Assembly (NCBI GenBank): GCA_005046945.1
Contig: SUSS01000001.1
Span: 1-64,000 of the forward strand
Direction: 5' to 3'
DNA length: 64,000 bases
DNA from: Tissierella creatinini
GTDB taxonomy: Bacteria > Bacillota > Clostridia > Tissierellales > Tissierellaceae
Positions 8,008 to 14,612 of the stretch are shown in pieces. Every line of letters starts with the position of its first letter. Position 1 is the stretch's first letter. The notes beneath the pieces are model-generated. The model did not search any database. It was not told where the DNA came from and was given only the letters and a program-made list of their open reading frames with translations. A program made the position numbers and the translations under genes.

Positions 8008-8211
8008 CCAGAAAGATGAGGCGCAATGAACAGTCCAAGAACAAGGATCTCAAAAACAGCCGTTATTTATGGCTGAGCAACCCCGAAAAACTTAAGGAGC
8101 AACAGCGCAACACCCTTGAAAAGCTCTCTGGAATGAACCTTAAGACAGCCCGGGCATACAGAGTCAAACTTGCTTTCCAGGACATCTACAAGAACTTCAG
8201 GATCAGGTGTT
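8008..8211 (+). pseudogene. ISL3 transposase, internal fragment
   Basis: The reading frame 7992-8285 contains the typical ISL3 middle region: RYLWLSNPEKL, then NLKTARAYRVKLAFQDIY. Homology begins near RKMRRNEQ (about 8012) and is lost where the frame enters the right inverted repeat at 8212. About 120 residues between this and the N-terminal fragment, and the whole C-terminus with the catalytic residues, are missing. Confidence 0.75.
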
Positions 8212-8235
8212 ACCCACATGATTTAGCGAGGAACC
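8212..8235 (-). repeat. ISL3 right terminal inverted repeat
   Basis: 24 bp that read, in reverse complement, as the left repeat with one mismatch. Confidence 0.85.
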
Positions 8236-8236
8236 A

Positions 8237-8461
8237 AAGCACGCTGATATCAATTATGGCAACTCGGGCCATGTTGATGTGGTAGCCTTTTGGTCCTCTG
8301 GTTCCAGATGCTTTTTTCATAGCAGAAGCTACTGGTGATACATCGATTTCATCAAGAATCATCATAAGTCTTGTTTTTGGGCTGATTTCCATTAAATCAT
8401 CATAGGAAAAAAGCAATCTTGTCGTATAATCATATTGGGGTTTCCTCCTTAATGTGAACAT
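8237..8461 (-). pseudogene. N-terminal fragment of another transposase, cut by the ISL3 cassette
   Basis: On the minus strand, about 75 codons run from ATG (8459-8461) to the ISL3 right end, where the frame enters the inverted repeat. The peptide contains DYTTRLLFSYDDLMEISPKT and GTRGPKGYHINMAR, resembling the N-terminus of DDE transposases of the IS4/IS1182/DUF772 type. A good ribosome binding site (AAGGAGG in reverse) precedes it. The C-terminal remainder is not found to the left of the cassette, so the region was also rearranged. Family assignment is tentative. Confidence 0.5.
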
Positions 8462-8708
8462 ATAGTGATTGGTCTTACTATATATAATATATTCGACATT
8501 TTGGGGTGAAATCCTTTTTGCTGACTAAAAAAGTTTGTTATTTCAACAGTTTCAAATTATGCAAGATTCTCAAGTATTAATAAATTTTTATTGGCTTTTA
8601 ACTTCCATGTACGTATATTAATCTGAAATAATTCGGTGCTAAGTTTTGATGCATTAAAACTTAGCACCGAATTATTTAATAAATTATTTTATATGAGGAG
8701 ATTGTGTT
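8462..8708. other. Intergenic region with a perfect 22-bp hairpin
   Basis: No coding frame is seen between the transposase fragment and the carB relic. The only notable structure is the hairpin at 8626-8677. Confidence 0.5.
8626..8677. terminator. Perfect 22-bp inverted repeat, possibly a bidirectional terminator
   Basis: Arms 8626-8647 and 8656-8677 are exact reverse complements with an 8-base loop (GATGCATT). The outer parts are A-rich on the left and T-rich on the right, as in bidirectional terminators, but there is no long T run. It lies 31 bp before the carB relic. Confidence 0.5.
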
Positions 8709-9244
8709 ATGCCAAAAAGAACTGATATTAACAAAATATTAATAATTGGGTCAGGTCCCATTATAATCGGCCAAGCCTGCGAATTTGATTATTCAGGAAC
8801 TCAAGCTTGCAAGGCTCTTAGAAATTTAGGATATGAGATTGTTCTTGTAAATTCTAATCCTGCCACTATAATGACAGATCCGGGAATTGCTGATTCTACT
8901 TACATTGAACCATTAAATGTAAAAAGCTTATCTGAAATAATCGAAAAGGAAAGACCAGATGCTGTACTTCCTAATTTAGGGGGGCAGACTGCTTTAAATC
9001 TTTGTTCGGAGCTTAGCAAAAGCGGAGTGTTAGTTAAGTATGGCGTAAAGGTAATTGGCGTTCAAATGGATGCAATTGAGCGTGGAGAGGATCGTATTGC
9101 CTTTAAGGATATATGAATCGATTAGGAATTGAAATGCCTAAAAGCGAAGCTGCCTACAGTGTTGAAGAAGCAGAAAAGATTGCAGTAGAGCTTGGATATC
9201 CTGTTGTTATAAGACCTGCCTACACCATGCCTCCTCAGTATTAA
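8709..9244 (+). pseudogene. carB: Carbamoyl-phosphate synthase large subunit relic
   Basis: CarB makes carbamoyl phosphate for pyrimidine and arginine synthesis and is normally about 1,060-1,070 aa. Here 135 codons are open, with the typical start [20 protein letters not shown] and [13 protein letters not shown] one-base loss near 9111 then gives TGA, but the next frame continues correctly ([20 protein letters not shown], then VVIRPAYTM) until 9229. After that the sequence is unrelated and ends at TAA 9242. So it is a 5' relic of about 174 codons with a frameshift and a 3' deletion. ATG 8709 has GAGGAG upstream. Confidence 0.9.
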
Positions 9245-9656
9245 TTATAGGTAGACTCTAAAGTGTAAGCTTAAATATAGATAGCTGTTTCTTATGTAAT
9301 TTACAGTGAATGCCAAGAAAACAAACTTCGCATAGATACATATCGCACTCAGATGTAGTAGAGTACCCATCTATGCTATTAATTAAGTGACTAAAAATTC
9401 CATATAATTATTATAAATGATATTATCATAATTGATAATAAAATATTTAACATCAAAAGATATCTATGTAATTCATTTGGATTTTGATGAAAATGAGGAG
9501 TGGTTTTTAAATAGATAATAAAGATATATCACCTGTAAATATAAGAAGAGAATTGACAATAGATATGGCTGTATTTAATGAAGATAATAATTTAAGATAT
9601 TAAGCTCCTTAGTTCTTATGATATAATTAATTTATCTAATAATAGGATGTGATATT
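9245..9656. other. AT-rich gap with a decayed reading frame
   Basis: A 412-bp stretch between the carB relic and the macrodomain gene. Apart from the decayed frame at 9432-9603, I see no gene, RNA or strong hairpin in it. Confidence 0.4.
9432..9603 (+). pseudogene. Decayed C-terminal gene fragment
   Basis: From TTG 9432 one frame reads to VIHLDFDENEEWFLNR and stops at 9516. A neighbouring frame starting at 9514 continues with DISPVNIRRELTIDMAVFNE and ends at TAA 9601. The joined peptide has a natural amino-acid composition, so this looks like a frameshifted gene tail. I do not recognise the family. Confidence 0.35.
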
Positions 9657-10184
9657 ATGTATAAATTCAAAAATACTGTAATAAATGTATTTAAGGGAGA
9701 TATTACTGATGAAAACACAGATGCAATCGTAAATGCTGCTAATAATACCCTTCTAGGTGGAGGAGGAGTAGATGGTGCAATTCATAAAAAAGGCGGCAGG
9801 GTTATACTAGAGCAATGTAAAAAGATTGGTGGTTGTCCAACAGGAGAAGCAAGGATAACAACTGCAGGGGACCTTGCATCAAAGTATGTAATTCATACAG
9901 TAGGCCCTATTTATGGATCTCACCGAGGTGATGAGGAAAATTTTTTATACCTTGCTTATTTTAATTCCTTAAAGCTAGCTTTAGAATATAATATAAAATC
10001 AATTTCATTTCCGTCTATTTCTACAGGAGCATTTGGATATCCTATTGAGGAAGCTGTAAAGGTGGTGGTAAAAGCTGTTAAGGATGTCCTCGAAGAGAAT
10101 GAAGGAATTGAGAATATAAACTTTGTCCTATATAGTGACAAGAATTTCGAGGTATATCGTGATTATTTCGACATCTCATTTTAA
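9657..10184 (+). CDS. Macrodomain protein, probable O-acetyl-ADP-ribose deacetylase
   Basis: 175-aa stand-alone macrodomain of the YmdB/MacroD type. Such proteins bind ADP-ribose and remove acetyl or ADP-ribosyl groups. IVNAANNTLLGGGGVDGAIH (residues about 23-42) carries the substrate Asn and the glycine loop. GEARITTAGDLASKYVIHTV and the SISTGAFGYP phosphate-binding loop follow. The full domain length is present and nothing else is attached. The start is ATG 9657 (TTATG after AGGATGTGA, a weak ribosome binding site). It stands alone among relics, and no partner transferase or sirtuin gene is near it. Confidence 0.9.
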   Translation: MYKFKNTVINVFKGDITDENTDAIVNAANNTLLGGGGVDGAIHKKGGRVILEQCKKIGGCPTGEARITTAGDLASKYVIHTVGPIYGSHRGDEENFLYLAYFNSLKLALEYNIKSISFPSISTGAFGYPIEEAVKVVVKAVKDVLEENEGIENINFVLYSDKNFEVYRDYFDISF

Positions 10185-10275
10185 TATAGTAAGTTTTTGT
10201 TTTTTTGAAAATTTATTATATTGACTTATTATAAAAATTGTTATAGTATCAAATAGTATTAAATTTGATAAGGGA

Positions 10276-10923
10276 GTGTTTAATATATTCGCAGAGTCTC
10301 ATAAAATAGTCGCATCCAATATCTATGATAATGTCTTAAATATTTATGGTTTGAAATTGGATAAGGAAAAGCTTTTATGGGGATCAATTGCTCCTGATTT
10401 TCTTCCACAATATAAACTTATAAGACACTATCAAGATGAAAGTATAAATTATATTTCAAAAGAGATTGTTAAAATTATATTTATAAGTAGATACTTAGAA
10501 TTCAATAAAATATTAGATCCGCTGGCGATTAATTTACTAAGTAAAAAAATAGGAGTAATTTCTCATTATCTTTCAGATTATGTATGTTTACCTCATGCTA
10601 GACGTTGGACTTTTTCTGATTCAATGATGAAGCATATTAAATATGAATCAGCATTAAACAATTATGCAATAAATCATACTTTTAAGAAAAATGTAATCAC
10701 TGTAGATAATATAGGTATTTTTGATGATGAATCTACTTCACTAAAGGTTAAGATAAAGGAATTTATTGAGAAGGTTGTAGAAGAGTATTCACTTAAAACT
10801 AGTTTAAAGCATGATTTAGATTTTGCTTTATCTTTAAATTTGAAAATAACTTATTTTATTTTAGATTCCATAAAAGTTTATTCAGAAGATATGCATAAGG
10901 TGTTTGCATTAGAAATTCTATAA
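10276..10923 (+). CDS. Zinc-dependent phospholipase C family protein
   Basis: About 215 aa resembling the zinc-dependent phospholipase C family (PF00882-like): FAESHKIVA near the N-terminus, LLWGSIAPDFLPQYKLIRHY, then GVISHYLSDYVCLPHARRW, which supply several His and Asp zinc ligands. There is no signal peptide, so an intracellular or non-classical role is likely, and true lipase activity is not assured. The usual start would be GTG 10276, but the GGGAG ribosome binding site overlaps it. The in-frame ATA at 10285 is spaced better (see findings). It is followed directly by the asnA leader. Confidence 0.75.
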   Translation: MFNIFAESHKIVASNIYDNVLNIYGLKLDKEKLLWGSIAPDFLPQYKLIRHYQDESINYISKEIVKIIFISRYLEFNKILDPLAINLLSKKIGVISHYLSDYVCLPHARRWTFSDSMMKHIKYESALNNYAINHTFKKNVITVDNIGIFDDESTSLKVKIKEFIEKVVEEYSLKTSLKHDLDFALSLNLKITYFILDSIKVYSEDMHKVFALEIL

Positions 10924-10944
10924 TTCTATATTTATTATTTAAAT

Positions 10945-10953
10945 TGCTATGAT
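10945..10953 (+). promoter_or_regulatory. Extended -10 promoter for the asnA T-box leader
   Basis: TGCTATGAT, an extended -10 motif, is placed just before the first conserved T-box stem. No clear -35 element is visible. Confidence 0.45.
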
Positions 10954-10954
10954 A

Positions 10955-11195
10955 GGAAGAGTAGACTATATTGAAGTTAAAGAGAGCTAGGGATGGTGGA
11001 ATCCTGGTATGAATATATAGGGGAAGAACATCCTTGAGCATCTGATCGAAAGTTAGTAGGCTCAGACGACTATGGCCCGATAAAGCCATTATGTATCGAC
11101 TATATAGTCTGTACAGATATAGTGAGCATTATGCTAATTAAGGTGGTACCGCGAATAACCCTTCGTCCTTTATATAAGGATGGAGGGTTTTATAT
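10955..11195 (+). promoter_or_regulatory. T-box riboswitch, asparagine-specific
   Basis: The canonical T-box sequence GGTGGTACCGCG lies at about 11142-11153. Upstream is a long stem I with AGAGAG (10980-10986), GGTGGAATCC and the specifier-loop segment GAAGAACATCC, in which AAC (11027-11029) is the likely Asn codon. A terminator, AACCCTTCGTCCTT (11157-11170) pairing with AAGGATGGAGGGTT (11177-11190) and followed by TTATA, competes with the antiterminator. Uncharged tRNA-Asn would favour read-through into asnA. The specifier fits the downstream gene. Confidence 0.9.
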
Positions 11196-11226
11196 TTGTA
11201 TTATTTACATTAGGAGGAATATAGTT

Positions 11227-12216
11227 ATGATGATGGTTAACGGTTTTACGGTTAGAGAATCACAGGAAGGTATAAAGTTAATTAAGGATTTCTTTGAAAA
11301 AAAGCTATCAGAAAAGTTAAATTTGACTAGGGTATCAGCACCTCTTTTTGTTAAAGCTAATACTGGTTTAAATGACAACTTAAGTGGAGTAGAGAAGGCA
11401 GTTACCTTCCAGATGAGAAAGTATGGAGAAAACCTTGAAATAGTTCAATCCCTTGCTAAATGGAAACGTATGGCTTTAAAAACATATGAATTTGAAGTTG
11501 GACAAGGACTCTATACTGATATGAATGCCATTAGACCAGATGAGTACGTTGATAATATCCATTCTATATATGTGGATCAATGGGATTGGGAGCGCGTAAT
11601 AGATAAGTCAGATAGAAATGAAGAATTTCTAAAGTGCATTGTAAACAAGATATTTGAATGTTTAAAGGAAACTGAAGTTTATATCAATGAAATCTATCCT
11701 ACTAGATTGAATGATAAACTGCCTGAAAAAATAACTTTTATAACATCTCAAGAACTTGAGGATAGATATCCAGACAAGAGCACTAAGGAAAGAGAGCATC
11801 TTGCATGTATTGAATATGGAGCAGTTTTTATAAGCAAAATAGGCGGTAAGCTTAATTCAGGTGAAAAACATGATGATAGATCTCCTGATTATGATGATTG
11901 GGAATTAAACGGAGATATTCTTGTATGGGACGAAGCTATAGGTTCGTCGCTGGAATTATCCAGCATGGGTATTAGAGTATCTGAAGAAGTACTTGATAAA
12001 CAATTAAAGTTAGCTAATGCAGAGGATAGAAGACATCTAAGCTACCATAAAGCCCTGTTAGAAGGGGAACTACCATATACAATAGGTGGCGGTATTGGAC
12101 AGTCAAGACTTTGCATGTTCTTCCTTGAAGCAAAGCATATAGGTCAAGTACAGTCCTCAATATGGCCTGATGAAGAAATCAGAAGAACTGAGAATGATGG
12201 GATTTTCCTATTATAG
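11227..12216 (+). CDS. asnA: Aspartate--ammonia ligase
   Basis: AsnA makes asparagine from aspartate, ammonia and ATP. From ATG 11227 the protein is 329 aa, the usual length (330 in E. coli). It belongs to the class II aminoacyl-tRNA-synthetase fold: SAPLFVKANTGLNDNLSG and FQMRKYGENLEIVQSLAKWK are typical, and the C-terminal motif is YTIGGGIGQSRLCMFFL. The frame is open back to 11122, but that part is the T-box leader; AGGAGG at 11213-11218 selects 11227 (three ATGs in a row). Control is by transcription antitermination through the leader. Confidence 0.95.
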   Translation: MMMVNGFTVRESQEGIKLIKDFFEKKLSEKLNLTRVSAPLFVKANTGLNDNLSGVEKAVTFQMRKYGENLEIVQSLAKWKRMALKTYEFEVGQGLYTDMNAIRPDEYVDNIHSIYVDQWDWERVIDKSDRNEEFLKCIVNKIFECLKETEVYINEIYPTRLNDKLPEKITFITSQELEDRYPDKSTKEREHLACIEYGAVFISKIGGKLNSGEKHDDRSPDYDDWELNGDILVWDEAIGSSLELSSMGIRVSEEVLDKQLKLANAEDRRHLSYHKALLEGELPYTIGGGIGQSRLCMFFLEAKHIGQVQSSIWPDEEIRRTENDGIFLL

Positions 12217-12229
12217 AATTTAAATATCA

Positions 12230-12254
12230 GAGGTAATTGCATAGCAATTACTTC
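12230..12254. repeat. Palindromic repeat, copy 1
   Basis: GAGGTAATTGC and GCAATTACTTC form a hairpin with a three-base loop and one G-T pair. Together with the flanking ATCA, the sequence matches the core of the larger palindrome at 12527-12575, so the two are copies of one short palindromic unit about 300 bp apart. Confidence 0.6.
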
Positions 12255-12261
12255 ACACCAT

Positions 12262-12345
12262 TGCAACGAGGTGGGAGATTAGGACTCACCACCTGTTGAC
12301 GAATAAGGAACCCGACCGCTTATAGAAGCGGGGGATATTTAACCT
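12262..12345 (+). mobile_element. Orphan right end of an IS200/IS605 (tnpB) element
   Basis: AGGTGG (12269-12274) pairs with CCACCT (12289-12294). CCGCTT (12316-12321) pairs with AAGCGG (12326-12331), preceded by AATAAGGAACCC and followed by GGGATATTTAACC. This is the pattern of the omega-RNA scaffold and right end of tnpB elements. No tnpB remains upstream; asnA ends at 12216. It differs in sequence from the right end at 6318-6347, so it derives from another element. Confidence 0.45.
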
Positions 12346-12487
12346 GGTTATATTTATAAATAAATATGGGTTTGAACCATAAGGAGTACTAAGTGGTATT
12401 AATTATTTTTGTGATTTGTTAAGTAGATGTTAAGCTTTTGTAAGAAACCAATTATATTTTATTAAACAATTATGACGAAATTTGTAG

Positions 12488-12575
12488 TATAATATAACAA
12501 GGTGATTTATCTAAATAAGTCACCTTATTTAAGTATCAGAAGTAATTGCTATGCAATTACTTCTGATACTTAAAT
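12488..12575 (+). ncRNA. Candidate short structured RNA or leader with two adjacent hairpins
   Basis: A TATAAT box (12488-12493) would start transcription at about 12500. The transcript would fold at once into AAGGTGATTTAT/ATAAGTCACCTT (12499-12526, one mismatch), followed by a perfect 23-bp stem with a three-base loop (12527-12549 and 12553-12575). No strong T run follows. It may be an attenuated leader of the gene at 12623 or a small RNA. No known RNA family is recognised, and a clear -35 box is missing. Confidence 0.35.
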
Positions 12576-12622
12576 AAAATATTGTTATGATATTATATAT
12601 TATCTACACAAGGAGGTATAAC

Positions 12623-13357
12623 ATGACTGTATGTACTAACAGTGCCTATGAAATTTATGATGGGTTAACGCACAATTTTTTATACAACAAAGACATAAAT
12701 TGCATACATATCCTCCTTAATTTATATGAATTAGAAGATAATATAAGAAATATATATCCAAAGTATATATCCCTTATATATTTAAGGAATCATATTTCTA
12801 AATTCTTAAAACATAAGAATGGCAATCAGTTGATTGCTAAGAATTTAGGCGAACTTATACATGAAGATGTTAATAGATTAGAGCTTTTTCTTTATATGGA
12901 AGGGTACAAGCAGGGCTTTTACAATAAAAGATGGGTAAATTTACTTGAAAGTATTACAATTAAATATTATTCGATTGATGAGTTATATTCATTAAAATAT
13001 CTTTTTCAATTTGAGACTATCAACGATGAGGTTATAGGGCTTAAAGATAGGATATATAATGAATTGGATAAGGACGAATATCAAAATAATTATTTGTATG
13101 AGAATATTAAAAACTATTGTTTAACTGTGATAAAGAGCAAAATATTTAGTCTTAATAAGTTTTTGGACAAACAATTAACTTTGGACTATAGTTCAAATAT
13201 ATTAAATATCAAGGAAGATAGCACTTTGCTCACCCGTGATGATTTGAATAACATCTATGGTGAAGTCTTTAAAATAGTGATTAAGAATGGCAAGAATTTA
13301 TATAAAGATGCATATTGGAATGGACTGAATGATAGGGTGCTAAAGCGCTATAGATAG
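12623..13357 (+). CDS. Hypothetical protein
   Basis: 244-aa protein that I do not recognise. ATG 12623 has AAGGAGG seven bases upstream; the frame extends to 12587 but without a site. The sequence is rich in Ile, Asn, Tyr and Lys and looks helical (EDVNRLELFLYMEGYKQGFY, then NNYLYENIKNYCLTVIKSKI). There are no membrane segments, metal motifs or nucleotide-binding loops. It precedes bofC, with about 58 bp between them, in the same direction. Base composition matches the core genes, so it may be a lineage-specific chromosomal gene rather than part of the mobile region. Confidence 0.65.
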   Translation: MTVCTNSAYEIYDGLTHNFLYNKDINCIHILLNLYELEDNIRNIYPKYISLIYLRNHISKFLKHKNGNQLIAKNLGELIHEDVNRLELFLYMEGYKQGFYNKRWVNLLESITIKYYSIDELYSLKYLFQFETINDEVIGLKDRIYNELDKDEYQNNYLYENIKNYCLTVIKSKIFSLNKFLDKQLTLDYSSNILNIKEDSTLLTRDDLNNIYGEVFKIVIKNGKNLYKDAYWNGLNDRVLKRYR

Positions 13358-13415
13358 TATAAAATATCAGTTCTTTGGGAATAATTCCCTCTAGATATAA
13401 ATATGGAGGGATTTT

Positions 13416-13997
13416 ATGTTTAATAATGAAAGAAAGATAATAATTATTTTTTCATCAGTGTTGTTTGTTCTAAGCTTCGTATTTGGATATTTTATTATGG
13501 ATGGAAAATTTAAGGAACAGAATAGACTAGTAGCAGAAAAGCAAAATGATGGAACTGATATGGAGATTCTTAGAGAGGAAAACCGAATAACTCCAAATAC
13601 TTTCGTTGAGGAGAGGATACATTATAAGGAATGCGGACACCTAGTATCGAAGGTATCATTAGCAGATGATGAATACGTGAATATGACTAAGGATGATTTA
13701 AATGAATTTCTTTTTGCAAACAAAGCTAATTTACAACTTATATCCTTTTCCAATGTAAAAGTTGTTCTATGGGGAGAAAAGAATCATCTATGTCAAGATC
13801 ATTATGTAATTGGTGAAGAAGGTGGAAGTATTGCAATATTCACCATTGATGAAAACGGACAGAGATTATTGAATAAACAATTTCCTGAATATCCAATTAA
13901 CGTCCTTATGGAGGTAGATCAAGCGAAGCTTATAGAAGGAATCATTGTAGATAGTGAGGAAGAGCTATCAGATATTTTAGAAAACTATATTAGCTAA
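13416..13997 (+). CDS. bofC: BofC-like intersigma checkpoint protein
   Basis: 193 aa with one N-terminal membrane anchor (residues about 8-27) and an exported domain containing FVEERIHYKECGHL, as in BofC proteins. In Bacillus subtilis, BofC is made in the forespore and inhibits the SpoIVB protease that signals to SigK. Position supports the call: bofC also lies beside ruvA-ruvB in Bacillus. ATG 13416 has GGAGGG upstream. Sequence similarity is judged by eye, so the functional name is less sure than the family. Confidence 0.7.
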   Translation: MFNNERKIIIIFSSVLFVLSFVFGYFIMDGKFKEQNRLVAEKQNDGTDMEILREENRITPNTFVEERIHYKECGHLVSKVSLADDEYVNMTKDDLNEFLFANKANLQLISFSNVKVVLWGEKNHLCQDHYVIGEEGGSIAIFTIDENGQRLLNKQFPEYPINVLMEVDQAKLIEGIIVDSEEELSDILENYIS

Positions 13998-14026
13998 ACT
14001 AAGTTAGAATTCTAACTTAGTTTTTT
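13996..14026 (+). terminator. Terminator after bofC
   Basis: A perfect 14-bp palindromic stem, 13996-14009 with 14010-14023, followed by a T run to 14026. It separates bofC from the ruv operon. Confidence 0.8.
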
Positions 14027-14105
14027 ATTTGGATTAACTCCTTTAACTTCATAAGAAGTCACTTTTATGATACAATATTGCCATATGAGTAAAAAGGAGA
14101 AAAAT

Positions 14106-14600
14106 ATGATCATACTAGGTATTGACCCAGGAATTGCTATTGTAGGATATGGTTTGATAGAATGTAAAGGAAATAATTATAAGGTTATTGACTATGGATC
14201 TATAACTACTGAGCCTGATATTATATTTCCTTTAAGATTGAAAATCGTGTATGATGAACTTACAGCCCTAATTAAAAAATATAAGCCAGATGATTTTGCT
14301 ATTGAGGAACTATTTTATAATAAAAATGCTAAGACTGTAATAAAAATTGGACAGGCTAGGGGAGTTGAAGTCTTAGCAGCAGTAAATCAGAATTTGCCAA
14401 TTTATGAATATACACCCTTGCAGATTAAACAAGCTGTTGTTGGCTATGGTAGAGCCGAAAAACATCAAGTTCAACAGATGGTAAAGCTTTTATTAAATTT
14501 AACAGATATTCCAAAACCTGATGATGTAGCTGATGCACTTGCAGTAGCCCTGACACATGGAAGTTCCTTGAATTTTAAGGAAAGTTTTAGAATGAAGTAA
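14106..14600 (+). CDS. ruvC: Holliday junction resolvase RuvC
   Basis: 164-aa endonuclease that cuts Holliday junctions bound by RuvAB. The four acidic metal ligands are visible: Asp7 (LGIDPG), Glu67 or Glu68 (FAIEELF), and Asp140 and Asp143 (KPDDVADALA). The length matches the family. ATG 14106 has AAAGGAG upstream; the ORF extension to 14067 overlaps a plausible -10 (TACAAT, 14071-14076) and is not used. First gene of the ruvC-ruvA-ruvB operon, with 12 bp before ruvA. Confidence 0.95.
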   Translation: MIILGIDPGIAIVGYGLIECKGNNYKVIDYGSITTEPDIIFPLRLKIVYDELTALIKKYKPDDFAIEELFYNKNAKTVIKIGQARGVEVLAAVNQNLPIYEYTPLQIKQAVVGYGRAEKHQVQQMVKLLLNLTDIPKPDDVADALAVALTHGSSLNFKESFRMK

Positions 14601-14612
14601 AGAGGTGATTTT

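Larger units (their letters stand above)
6408..8235 (+). mobile_element. ISL3-type cassette carrying an acyltransferase gene
   Basis: 24-bp terminal inverted repeats at 6408-6431 and 8212-8235 match except at one position; each outer end reads GGTTCCTCGCTAAATC inwards. Inside are an N-terminal ISL3 transposase fragment, an intact acyltransferase gene with a visibly higher G+C content, and a middle fragment of the same transposase that runs into the right repeat. The catalytic core and C-terminus of the transposase are missing, so the cassette can move only with help in trans. The eight bases outside each end (AAAAACAA and AAAGCACG) are not a duplication. Confidence 0.8.
12217..12622. other. 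406-bp gap with an IS605-type right-end relic and hairpins
   Basis: No gene is seen. The region holds a hairpin at 12230-12254, an orphan tnpB-element right end at about 12262-12345, an isolated -10 box at 12488, and two adjacent hairpins at 12499-12526 and 12527-12575. These are listed separately. Confidence 0.6.

Noticed and set aside
6400-8243. Target-site duplication around the ISL3 cassette
   Set aside because: The eight bases on the left (AAAAACAA) and right (AAAGCACG) do not match.
9111-9116. In-frame TGA in carB as a possible selenocysteine or readthrough codon
   Set aside because: The correct carB sequence continues in a different frame, not the same frame, and the gene is truncated soon after. 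A one-base loss explains it.
11122-11226. N-terminal extension of AsnA
   Set aside because: The open frame covers the T-box sequence and terminator; the ribosome binding site and homologous length point to ATG 11227.
14067-14105. Longer RuvC start at ATG 14067
   Set aside because: It overlaps the probable -10 box; the ribosome binding site and the conserved N-terminus fit ATG 14106.
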